A stretch of 19,430 nt of DNA from an uncultured Mailhella sp. (lineage in GTDB: Bacteria; Desulfobacterota; Desulfovibrionia; Desulfovibrionales; Desulfovibrionaceae): positions 1 through 19,430 of the forward strand of contig CAOMFZ010000015.1 in assembly GCA_948482415.1 (NCBI GenBank). Reading direction: 5' to 3'. This document shows positions 7,394 to 13,665 of the stretch, in pieces. Within the stretch, counting starts at the first letter, position 1, and every line of letters begins with the position of its first letter. The translations under genes were made by a program, and so were the position numbers. The notes beneath the pieces are model-generated. The model was not told the origin of the DNA. It saw nothing but the letters and a program-made list of their open reading frames with translations, and did not search any database.

Positions 7394-7642
7394 TTACTCG
7401 TTGGTAACAGAGCCAGAGCACGCTCCGTTACAAGCCGGCTTTGCTAAATTTTGCATAGCCACACGAGAGTGGACAGGACCTACTTTAAAAGGAAAGGCTC
7501 CTGTTTTTAATGGACTTGGTGCGCTTACCAATCTTTCAATGTCTTTTTCGCCGCACTTAGGACAAACTGCCTTTTCATCTCCAAAAACTAACTCCTCAAA
7601 TTTATGCTGACATTTGGGGCATTGAAAATCAAATAATGGCAT
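7394..7642 (-). CDS. FmdB-family small zinc-ribbon protein
   Basis: An 82-residue protein whose N-terminal half is an FmdB/CxxC-CxxC zinc ribbon: MPLFDFQCPKC with Cys8/Cys11, then CPKCG with Cys27/Cys30. The C-terminal half is low-complexity and ends with a Cys-containing CNGACSG. The FmdB name comes from a putative regulator of formamidase; the general biochemical role of the family is not established. GAGGTG lies seven bases before the ATG. It is directly upstream of htrA on the same strand, 13 bases away, so it is probably the first gene of that transcription unit. Confidence 0.88.
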   Translation of the reverse strand: MPLFDFQCPKCQHKFEELVFGDEKAVCPKCGEKDIERLVSAPSPLKTGAFPFKVGPVHSRVAMQNLAKPACNGACSGSVTNE

Positions 7643-7705
7643 AAAAGCACCTCGATATTTTTTTGCTCAAGAATTTTGAGTATTTTTTATTTTGAGCACG
7701 GATAT

Positions 7706-7733
7706 ATTTTAATCACTCTTTCCTGAAGGGCAA
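7706..7733 (-). promoter_or_regulatory. Possible promoter for the fmdB-htrA unit
   Basis: On the minus strand TTGCCC (7733-7728) and TAAAAT (7711-7706) are 16 bases apart, giving 4/6 and 5/6 matches to sigma-70 boxes, about 65 bases before the fmdB-type start. I did not find a clear heat-shock (sigma-32) consensus. Pattern evidence only. Confidence 0.35.
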
Positions 7734-7741
7734 GACTTTTT

Positions 7742-7781
7742 CAATAAAAAAATAAAAACACCATGCCAACATAGTGTTTTT
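7742..7781 (-). terminator. Intrinsic terminator after icd
   Basis: On the minus strand, AAAAACACTATG, loop TTGG, CATGGTGTTTTT forms a 12-bp stem with one G-U pair (7781-7754), followed by ATTTTTTTATTGA. It begins about 27 bases past the icd stop. The G-U wobble works only on the minus-strand RNA, which supports that direction. Confidence 0.85.
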
Positions 7782-7807
7782 ATTGATAAACAAATAATGA
7801 TTTAAAT

Positions 7808-8977
7808 TTAAAACATGCTGTCAATTTCGTCCATAAGCAGTCTGCCAAAAGCAGAGCAGGAAACAGCCTGAGCGTTTTCAATTTCTTCGGCTAAATCCTT
7901 TGTCACAGTCTTTTTGTCTATGCAGTTTTGGATAGCTTTTTGAATGGCATAAGCGGCTTTATCAAGCCCGATATGTTCCAGAAGCATGGCAAAAGAAAGA
8001 AGCAAACTGCATGGATTGCCAATATCTTTTCCTGCAATGGTTGGAGCAGTACCGTGGGTTGCTTCAAAAATAGCCAGCGTATCAGACATATTGACGCCGG
8101 GTGCCATGCCCAGTCCGCCTACCTGAGCGGCAAGTGCGTCTGATAAGTAATCGCCGTTTAAATTGGTTGTGGCGATAACACTGTACTGGTCAGGGTGCAT
8201 AAGAGCTTCCTGAAACATGGCATCGGCAATTCTGTCTTTTATAATGATTTTATTATCAGGATTACCGTTTGCAAGCATTTCTTTTTCAGTGATTGTGCTG
8301 TCGGAAAATTCCTGGGCAGCCACTTCATAGCCCCATTTTTGGAATGCTCCCTCTGTAAATTTCATGATATTTCCTTTGTGCACAAGGGTAACGCTGGGGA
8401 GATTATTTTTGACTGCATACTGAATTGCACGGCGCACAAGGCGTTTGCAGCCATGTTCTGTCATGGGTTTTATGCCGACAGCACATTCTGTTTTGAGTTT
8501 TTTATTAAAGTTTTTGTTTAAGAAATCAACTAATTTCTTTGCTTCTTCAGTGCCCGCAGCAAATTCAATTCCTGAATAAACATCTTCGGTATTTTCTCGG
8601 AAAATAGTCATATTCACTTTTTCAGGGTGGCGAACAGCCGCGATTATTCCTTTATACCATTTTACCGGTCTGATACAGGCATATAAATCAAAGGTTTGGC
8701 GCAGGGTCACGGTCAGGCTTCTGATACCTGTACCAACGGGAGTGGCAAGAGGTCCTTTGATTGCAACACGGGCTGTTTTCAGGGCTTCTAACGTTTCTTT
8801 GGGCAAATATTCACCTGTTGCTTTGTAGGCTTTTTCACCGGCTAAAAGCTCCTTCCAAAGAATTTCTTCCTGTCCTTTATAGGCGCATTTAACTGCTTTT
8901 TCTGCCACAGGTTTGGCGGCTTTCCATATATCGGCGCCGATACCGTCACCTTCAATCCAATAAATTGTATGCTGCAT
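7808..8977 (-). CDS. icd: Isocitrate dehydrogenase (bacterial homodimeric type)
   Basis: Oxidatively decarboxylates isocitrate to 2-oxoglutarate in the cytoplasm. The 389-residue protein follows the E. coli Icd plan: GIRSLTVTLRQ (84-94; Ser87 matches the substrate-binding and phosphorylated Ser113), FRENTEDVYSGIE (126-138), LVHKGNIMKFTEG (198-210), NLNGDYLSDALAAQ (272-285) and FEATHGTAP (304-312). The cofactor region differs: positions equivalent to E. coli Lys344, Tyr345, Val351, Tyr391 and Arg395 are Thr313, Ile314, Gly320, Lys360 and Glu364, so NADP preference should not be assumed. The ATG at 8977 has GGGAGGA five bases upstream and gives the usual N-terminus; a start at 9031 adds 18 unrelated residues. 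Divergent from ahbA; transcription ends at its own terminator. Confidence 0.95.
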   Translation of the reverse strand: MQHTIYWIEGDGIGADIWKAAKPVAEKAVKCAYKGQEEILWKELLAGEKAYKATGEYLPKETLEALKTARVAIKGPLATPVGTGIRSLTVTLRQTFDLYACIRPVKWYKGIIAAVRHPEKVNMTIFRENTEDVYSGIEFAAGTEEAKKLVDFLNKNFNKKLKTECAVGIKPMTEHGCKRLVRRAIQYAVKNNLPSVTLVHKGNIMKFTEGAFQKWGYEVAAQEFSDSTITEKEMLANGNPDNKIIIKDRIADAMFQEALMHPDQYSVIATTNLNGDYLSDALAAQVGGLGMAPGVNMSDTLAIFEATHGTAPTIAGKDIGNPCSLLLSFAMLLEHIGLDKAAYAIQKAIQNCIDKKTVTKDLAEEIENAQAVSCSAFGRLLMDEIDSMF

Positions 8978-8982
8978 AGTTT

Positions 8983-8989
8983 CCTCCCA
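8983..8989 (-). promoter_or_regulatory. Ribosome-binding site deciding the icd start
   Basis: GGGAGGA on the minus strand lies about five bases before the ATG at 8977. An in-frame ATG at 9031 has no comparable site. Confidence 0.75.
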
Positions 8990-9039
8990 AATGGAATGTC
9001 TTAGTATCTTGCAAAATAAATTCCTAAGCAAGTCTTTTT

Positions 9040-9051
9040 TTGACTTGTCAA
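9040..9051. promoter_or_regulatory. TTGAC-TT-GTCAA inverted repeat between icd and ahbA
   Basis: A 5+5 base dyad with a 2-base centre sits in the 115-base divergent spacer, 41 bases before the ahbA start and 62 bases before the icd start. The right half also reads TTGTCA, a possible -35 box for ahbA, with TAATCT 17 bases further on (9068-9073) as a weak -10. It could be an operator for either gene. Short dyads also arise by chance in AT-rich DNA. Confidence 0.35.
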
Positions 9052-9092
9052 AAACAGGGAAAATCGTTAATCTATGAAAAAGTGAGCAGAAT

Positions 9093-9557
9093 ATGAGTTA
9101 TCAGTTAGATATTGTTGATAAAAAAATTTTGGATATTATTCAAAGCAATTTTCCTTTGTGTTCTCACCCGTATAAAGCCATTGGTGATGAAGTGGGCGTG
9201 AGCGAAGAGGAAGCCTTTGCCAGGGTCATGAATTTAAAACAGAAAAAAATTATTCGCCGTGTGGGAGCTAATTTCCAATCCAAAAAATTGGGTTTTCACT
9301 CAACGCTTTGTGCTGCCAAAGTGCCTGAAGATAAATTGGAGCTTTTTATTCAGGAAGTGAATGCTAAAAAGGGCGTCACCCATAATTATCTGCGCAGGCA
9401 TACTTATAATGTATGGTTTACCTTGATTGGACCTTCCTGGGAGAATATGTGTGAAACCCTGGCGGATATTACAGCAAAAACAGGGGTTGAAATTCTCAAT
9501 TTGCCTGCCACAAAGCTGTATAAAATCCGTGTTGATTTTGCCATGCAGGATGAATAA
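9093..9557 (+). CDS. ahbA: Siroheme decarboxylase subunit, AhbA-like (AsnC/Lrp-type fold)
   Basis: AhbA and AhbB together decarboxylate siroheme to 12,18-didecarboxysiroheme in the siroheme-dependent haem pathway of sulfate reducers and archaea. The 154-residue protein has an N-terminal winged-helix part (about 5-70, with VDKKILDII at 8-16 and IIRRVGANF at 53-61) and an AsnC-like ferredoxin-fold part (70-150). STLCAAKVPE, GVTHNYLRRHTYNVWFT and the ending LPATKLYKIRVDF are the features that made me choose the AhbA rather than the AhbB or NirDLGH branch; that choice is from memory of the family. An Lrp/AsnC regulator is the main alternative, but the tetrapyrrole-type YNVWFT motif argues against it. 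It stands alone here, divergent from icd; no other haem gene is nearby. Confidence 0.75.
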   Translation: MSYQLDIVDKKILDIIQSNFPLCSHPYKAIGDEVGVSEEEAFARVMNLKQKKIIRRVGANFQSKKLGFHSTLCAAKVPEDKLELFIQEVNAKKGVTHNYLRRHTYNVWFTLIGPSWENMCETLADITAKTGVEILNLPATKLYKIRVDFAMQDE

Positions 9558-9611
9558 TTATTTTATAATATTGAATAAAAGTTATATTGAAGCTCAATAA
9601 AAAAAGTCTAG

Positions 9612-9642
9612 AAAAAGTTTAAAACTTTAACCTAAACTTTTT
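9612..9642 (+). terminator. AT-rich inverted repeat after ahbA, possible weak terminator
   Basis: AAAAAGTTTA (9612-9621) and TAAACTTTTT (9633-9642) are exact reverse complements with an 11-base loop. The stem ends in a T-run, but it has almost no G-C pairs, so termination would be weak. It lies 54 bases past the ahbA stop. Confidence 0.4.
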
Positions 9643-9693
9643 GCAAATTACTCCGAAGTAGTACATTGAAGACAATAGCGTTTTGGAGTTTTT

Positions 9694-10422
9694 ATGATTA
9701 AAAAATTACTCACAGTGAGCGTTTTGGCGCTTTTGATAAATATATCCCCTTGTTTTGCTGAAAGCAATTCCGAGAAAGAACCTTTGATAGTGGGTGACTA
9801 CGGGAGCTATGATTTTTACGATAAAGAAGTGATTATGGTGCCCAATCTGAGTAATTCCCGCTCTGTAAAAATTGGTATCGGCAATAAACAAAATCCCAGC
9901 GAAGCCTATTTGGACGCCCATGAACTGCGCCTGAAAGTGCGGGAACTTGCGTCTCAGCTTTTGGAAGCATGGACTCCCTCAAATTTAAACGGTATGGTTG
10001 CGTATGTGACAACCTTTGTACCGCAGGATAATATGCGGGCAGAAACAAATTTTGGGCAATATTTGCGTGAAGCTACCATGTATGAATTTAATCAGCGTGG
10101 TTTTTTAGTTCGGGATTTTAGTCACAGGGATTTAATTCTGAATGAAGATGGCTTTGCCTTTGGTATCAGTGATGAAAAATACAAAACATCTGTCAAGAAA
10201 AATAAAGCTGCGCTGGTAACAGGAACCTTTTATCGTGACCGGGATTATCTTTTTGTCAATGCGCGCTTAATTCGCGGAACAGACGGTATGGTTTTGCGTA
10301 CAGCACAGACTGTTCTGCCGGTAACGCCTTTGGTGGGCAGAATGACAAAAGAGAGAGTCAGACCAAGACCCCTGTTTCCTGAATCAACCCGTGCGACTAT
10401 AAATGTAATACCAGGTTATTAA
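9694..10422 (+). CDS. Exported protein with FlgO-like domain
   Basis: A 242-residue precursor with a signal peptide (1-22, cleavage after CFA). Cys20 is not in a convincing lipobox because Pro precedes it, so a soluble periplasmic form is more likely than a lipoprotein. Residues about 75-215 resemble the FlgO domain: LNGMVAYVTTFVPQDN, FGQYLREATMYEFNQRGFLVRDF and a late TGTFYRDRDYLFVNARLIRG segment. FlgO proteins of Vibrio sit in the outer membrane and affect flagellar and envelope stability; a flagellar role here is not shown, as no flagellar gene is nearby. GGAG lies before the ATG. The next gene starts one base after its stop, so they are clearly co-transcribed. The domain call is from motif memory. 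Confidence 0.7.
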   Translation: MIKKLLTVSVLALLINISPCFAESNSEKEPLIVGDYGSYDFYDKEVIMVPNLSNSRSVKIGIGNKQNPSEAYLDAHELRLKVRELASQLLEAWTPSNLNGMVAYVTTFVPQDNMRAETNFGQYLREATMYEFNQRGFLVRDFSHRDLILNEDGFAFGISDEKYKTSVKKNKAALVTGTFYRDRDYLFVNARLIRGTDGMVLRTAQTVLPVTPLVGRMTKERVRPRPLFPESTRATINVIPGY

Positions 10423-10423
10423 G

Positions 10424-10672
10424 ATGAAAAAAATACTGCTTGTTTGTTGTTTCTTGTTATGCGCTTGCTCAACGTCTTATTCCTATGTTGAAGAGTCTCC
10501 TTTTACCATAAGTAATTGGCAGCTCGCTGTAGAAAACAGAAATGCAGAACGCTATGAGCTTGCCTATCAGTATTATTCCAACGCGCTTTCCTCTGCCAGA
10601 ACGCAGCCTGTTATTTTACGCCTGAAAAGTGAAATGGAAGCATTGGAACGAACCATTCAAGCCATGCGCTAA
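10424..10672 (+). CDS. Small lipoprotein with a TPR-like helical pair
   Basis: An 82-residue precursor with a hydrophobic leader and a good lipobox LCAC (12-15), so Cys15 should be lipidated. The mature part, about 67 residues, is helical: NRNAERYELAYQYYSNALSS (38-57) looks like one TPR-type helix pair, and the rest is a charged helix. I do not recognise a named family. It lies one base after the upstream FlgO-like gene and 20 bases before the next one. The likely role is structural or as a docking partner for the two FlgO-like proteins, but that is inference from position only. Confidence 0.75.
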   Translation: MKKILLVCCFLLCACSTSYSYVEESPFTISNWQLAVENRNAERYELAYQYYSNALSSARTQPVILRLKSEMEALERTIQAMR

Positions 10673-10692
10673 GACAGGAATGAGAAAATATT

Positions 10693-11325
10693 ATGAAAAA
10701 AATTGCCGTTTTGATACTTTTATTATTGACGATGTTAATTCCTATCACCGCAGCCGCCAGCGAGTTTCGTTCCGCAATGAACAGAGCCTTGAATACACTG
10801 CTGGGAACGGGGTATGTTCCGGCAGCTGCTGATGATATTGTCAGCAGTATGGATGTGCAGCTTCTGGATCTTTTGGGGGAAGAATATACGAAACGGGATT
10901 TGCGCATTGTCATTACAGTGCCGGTGAATATTGATAATTTTGACAGAACAAATACGCTTGCACGGCAAATGGCAGAAGAAGTTGCCAACAAACTCAAAGA
11001 CAAAGGCTATCGCGTTTTTGAAATCAGACGGGCAAGGGATATTGAAATTACACCGCGTAAAGGGGAATTCCTTTTATCACGCGAACAGCATAAATTATTC
11101 AAAACGGCTCTTGGGATTGAACTTGTGATGACAGGAACTTATACCATCACCGATCGTTCTGTGCGCTTTAATTGCCGTTTGCTGTATACGGGGTCTTATG
11201 AAATTATTGCGTCCGGCAACGGAACTGTGCCTGTTTACAATGAAATCCAGCCGCTTTTGGATGAAATACCTGAAGAAGAAAAAATACCGCCGGTACTTGC
11301 ACCCAGTGTGCGTACAAAATTATAA
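10693..11325 (+). CDS. Second exported protein with FlgO-like domain
   Basis: A 210-residue precursor with a signal peptide (1-22, cleavage near TAAA-SEF). The mature region matches the layout of the first FlgO-like protein: a strand-rich start (LRIVITVPVNIDNFDR, 70-85), LARQMAEEVANKLKDKGYRVFEIR, GEFLLSREQHKLF and TGTYTITDRSVRFNCRLL. The C-terminal tail (190-210) is Pro/Glu-rich and probably disordered. It seems to be a divergent paralogue of the gene at 9694. It is the last gene of the three-gene unit, ended by the terminator at 11363. The function is unknown; an envelope or outer-membrane location is likely. Confidence 0.7.
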   Translation: MKKIAVLILLLLTMLIPITAAASEFRSAMNRALNTLLGTGYVPAAADDIVSSMDVQLLDLLGEEYTKRDLRIVITVPVNIDNFDRTNTLARQMAEEVANKLKDKGYRVFEIRRARDIEITPRKGEFLLSREQHKLFKTALGIELVMTGTYTITDRSVRFNCRLLYTGSYEIIASGNGTVPVYNEIQPLLDEIPEEEKIPPVLAPSVRTKL

Positions 11326-11362
11326 AATTTTTTGTGGAAAAACCGCAAGGATTGAGGGAGTA

Positions 11363-11388
11363 AGAGGGAATTTTTTCCCTCTTTTTTT
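11363..11388 (+). terminator. Strong intrinsic terminator after the FlgO-like trio
   Basis: AGAGGGAA (11363-11370), loop TTTT, TTCCCTCT (11375-11382), then a run of T to 11388. This separates the three-gene envelope unit from the site-2 protease gene. Confidence 0.93.
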
Positions 11389-11400
11389 ATGGCTTTTTTC

Positions 11401-11429
11401 TTGAGGTATTTAAATTTATAACGTATATA
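11401..11429 (+). promoter_or_regulatory. Candidate sigma-70 promoter for the site-2 protease/trpS/mla run
   Basis: TTGAGG (11401-11406) and TATATA (11424-11429) have an exact 17-base spacing. Transcription would begin around 11436-11438, at or next to the ATG at 11438, implying a leaderless mRNA. The overlapping TATACT (11428-11433) is an alternative -10 box with poorer spacing. The position just after a strong terminator supports a promoter here. Confidence 0.5.
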
Positions 11430-11437
11430 TACTTGCT

Positions 11438-12112
11438 ATGAATACATTTGATTTAGCAATGGCATTACAAAAATTGTCCTATTCCTTTATTCCTGTTTTG
11501 CTGGGAATTATTTTGCATGAAGTGGCGCATGGCTATGTGGCTTATAAAAAAGGCGATCCTACAGCCATGATGATGGGCAGAATTACATTAAATCCCTTGC
11601 CGCATATTGACCCCATGGGTTTGCTGGTTTTTATTTTTACGGCTGTTTTCAGTCCCTTTGTTTTTGGCTGGGCAAAACCTGTTCCTGTGAACCCGCGGTA
11701 TTTTAAAAATATCCGCAGTGATATGATGCTTGTTTCTGCGGCAGGACCTCTGACCAATTTCTTTTTGGCGGTATTTTTTGCCGTCTTATTGAAATTATTG
11801 ACCTTTATGCCTGCTGAAACACTCATGAGCCTGGGCACAGGCGTTGATTTTATCGTGAATATGTGTGCAGTGGGAATTTGGGCAAATATTGCTCTCATGT
11901 GGATTAACCTTGTGCCTGTGCCGCCGCTTGACGGCAGTAAGCTTTTAATGGGGATTTTGCCCTATAACATGGCTGTCCGCTTTGCGGAAGCAGAGCGCTA
12001 TGGCATGATGATTTTGATGCTGCTTATTTTTACGGGGCTTTTTAATTATGTTATTATGCCCTTTATTCGCATTACTGCATATTTAATTTTTACTATATTT
12101 GGTTTAAACTAG
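11438..12112 (+). CDS. Site-2 protease family (M50) membrane metalloprotease
   Basis: A 224-residue integral membrane protein of the rhomboid-like M50B group, predicted to cut peptide bonds within or near the membrane. Zinc-site motifs are present: HEVAH (27-31, with Glu28 as the base) in the first core helix, and NLVPVPPLDG (157-166, with Asp165 as third ligand) in the later helix. AAGPLTNFFLA (101-111) marks another conserved helix. There is no PDZ domain, so it is not an RseP-type regulator of sigma-E; the substrate is unknown. No Shine-Dalgarno motif precedes the ATG, and a promoter-like pair lies immediately upstream. trpS starts nine bases after its stop. This pairing with trpS is, to my recollection, common in bacterial genomes. 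Confidence 0.9.
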   Translation: MNTFDLAMALQKLSYSFIPVLLGIILHEVAHGYVAYKKGDPTAMMMGRITLNPLPHIDPMGLLVFIFTAVFSPFVFGWAKPVPVNPRYFKNIRSDMMLVSAAGPLTNFFLAVFFAVLLKLLTFMPAETLMSLGTGVDFIVNMCAVGIWANIALMWINLVPVPPLDGSKLLMGILPYNMAVRFAEAERYGMMILMLLIFTGLFNYVIMPFIRITAYLIFTIFGLN

Positions 12113-12121
12113 GAGATAATC

Positions 12122-13123
12122 ATGAGCGAACAGGAAGCGAAAATTACAGGATCTTGCACTGTTTCCGGTATGCGTCCAACAGGCCCCCTGCATATTGGGC
12201 ATTATTTTGGCGCACTCAAAAACTTTGTGGAAATGCAGGAAGATAATAAGGCATTTTTCTTTGTAGCTGATTGGCATGCGCTGACCAGTGATTATGCGGA
12301 TACTTCCCGTGTCAATGAATTTGTAGATGAAATGGTAACGGATTGGCTGAGTGTTGGACTTGACCCCAATAAATGTACTATTTTCCGTCAGTCTCAAATC
12401 AAGCAGCATGCTGAACTGCATTTACTGCTTTCTATGATTACCCCTAACAGCTGGCTGGAACGAAATCCCACCTATAAAGAACAGCAGCAGGAAATTACGA
12501 CGAAAGACCTTGGAAACTATGGATTTTTAGGCTATCCTGTACTTATGGCATCTGATATCCTTATTTATCGTCCAAGCTGGGTACCTGTAGGACAGGACCA
12601 ACTGCCTCATATGGAATTGACCCGTGAAATTGCCCGCCGTTTCAATTACTTATACGGGGATACTTTCCCCGAACCACAGGCAAAATTGACTCCTGCTGCA
12701 AAATGTCCGGGGCTTGACGGCAGGAAAATGAGCAAAAGTTACGGCAATGGCATTTTCTTGAGCGATACTATGGAAACCATTGCGCCGAAAGTAAAATCCA
12801 TGTTTACTGACCCTGCCCGTCTGCGCAAAAGTGATCCGGGCAATCCCGACGTATGTAATTTATTTCCTTATCATATTTTATTGACTGATGAAGAAAAGCA
12901 AAAGGAAATCCGTGAAGGCTGCACCCATGCAAGCCTTGGCTGTGTGGAATGTAAAAAAATCTTTATGCAGGGTCTGGAAAGATTTTTAGCCCCAATCCAT
13001 GAAAGAAGAGCAGGCATTACCAAGGATTATATTGAAGATATCCTTGCCGCAGGCAATGAAAATGCACGGAAGAATGCAGAAGAAACCATGCGTATTGTCC
13101 GCCATAATATGAGACTTATTTAA
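12122..13123 (+). CDS. trpS: Tryptophanyl-tRNA synthetase with a predicted iron-sulfur cysteine set
   Basis: A class I aminoacyl-tRNA synthetase that charges tRNA-Trp. The 333-residue protein has the HIGH motif in PLHIGHYFG (22-30), the KMSKS loop GRKMSKSYGN (200-209) and GYPVLMASDILIY (137-149), all standard for bacterial TrpRS. In the anticodon-binding region it has Cys245, Cys267, Cys274 and Cys277 in a C-x21-C-x6-C-x2-C spacing, very close to the C-x22-C-x6-C-x2-C set that binds a [4Fe-4S] cluster in Thermotoga maritima TrpRS. This would fit a strict anaerobe. The start has AGGAGA seven bases upstream. rfaE2 follows with a 26-base gap and no terminator. Confidence 0.96.
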   Translation: MSEQEAKITGSCTVSGMRPTGPLHIGHYFGALKNFVEMQEDNKAFFFVADWHALTSDYADTSRVNEFVDEMVTDWLSVGLDPNKCTIFRQSQIKQHAELHLLLSMITPNSWLERNPTYKEQQQEITTKDLGNYGFLGYPVLMASDILIYRPSWVPVGQDQLPHMELTREIARRFNYLYGDTFPEPQAKLTPAAKCPGLDGRKMSKSYGNGIFLSDTMETIAPKVKSMFTDPARLRKSDPGNPDVCNLFPYHILLTDEEKQKEIREGCTHASLGCVECKKIFMQGLERFLAPIHERRAGITKDYIEDILAAGNENARKNAEETMRIVRHNMRLI

Positions 13124-13149
13124 TTGAAATCTGTTAAAAAAGGTGTTTT

Positions 13150-13644
13150 ATGCTTATTCATCCAAAAATGTGTGATAGAGAAACAGCAAAAAAACGTATT
13201 CTTGCGTTTAAAAAACAGGGCAAAAAAATAGTTTTTACCAATGGCTGTTTTGATATTATTCATCCGGGGCATGTGGATTTATTGGCGCGGGCAAAAGCTT
13301 TGGGTGATATTCTCGTGCTGGGATTAAACAGTGATGAATCAGTGAAAAATCAGGGAAAGGGCGATGACCGCCCTTTCAACACCTGTGAAGCGCGGGCTTT
13401 TGTGCTTGCGCATTTAGAAAGCGTGGATATTGTTGTTCCTTTCAATGAAAATACGCCCATAGCCTTGATTGAGGACTTTGTGCCTGATGTTTTGGTGAAA
13501 GGGGGCGATTGGAATATAGATAATATTGTGGGCAGGGATATTGTGCAGAAAAATGGCGGAAAAGTTTTTTCTCTGCCGCTTATTCAAGGCTATTCAACCA
13601 CCGGTTTAGCCGATAAAATTGCAAAAACGCATTGTGTTTCTTAG
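13150..13644 (+). CDS. rfaE2: D-glycero-beta-D-manno-heptose 1-phosphate adenylyltransferase (stand-alone RfaE2)
   Basis: Transfers AMP from ATP to heptose 1-phosphate to make ADP-heptose for the LPS inner core. The 164-residue protein corresponds to the C-terminal half of HldE. It has the nucleotidyltransferase signature TNGCFDIIHPGH (30-41; HxGH at 38-41), LGLNSDESVK (57-66), PDVLVKGGDW (112-121) and GYSTTGL (147-153). The kinase half (RfaE1) is not in the window and is presumably encoded elsewhere. AAAGGTG precedes the ATG. Its place between trpS and the mla genes links the run to outer-membrane assembly. Confidence in the family is high. Confidence 0.93.
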   Translation: MLIHPKMCDRETAKKRILAFKKQGKKIVFTNGCFDIIHPGHVDLLARAKALGDILVLGLNSDESVKNQGKGDDRPFNTCEARAFVLAHLESVDIVVPFNENTPIALIEDFVPDVLVKGGDWNIDNIVGRDIVQKNGGKVFSLPLIQGYSTTGLADKIAKTHCVS

Positions 13645-13665
13645 CTATGCTGTTGGGTGTCCGGT

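Noticed and set aside
8978..9031. Longer icd N-terminus starting at 9031
   Set aside because: The ATG at 8977 has a strong GGGAGGA and yields the standard N-terminus; the extension lacks both.
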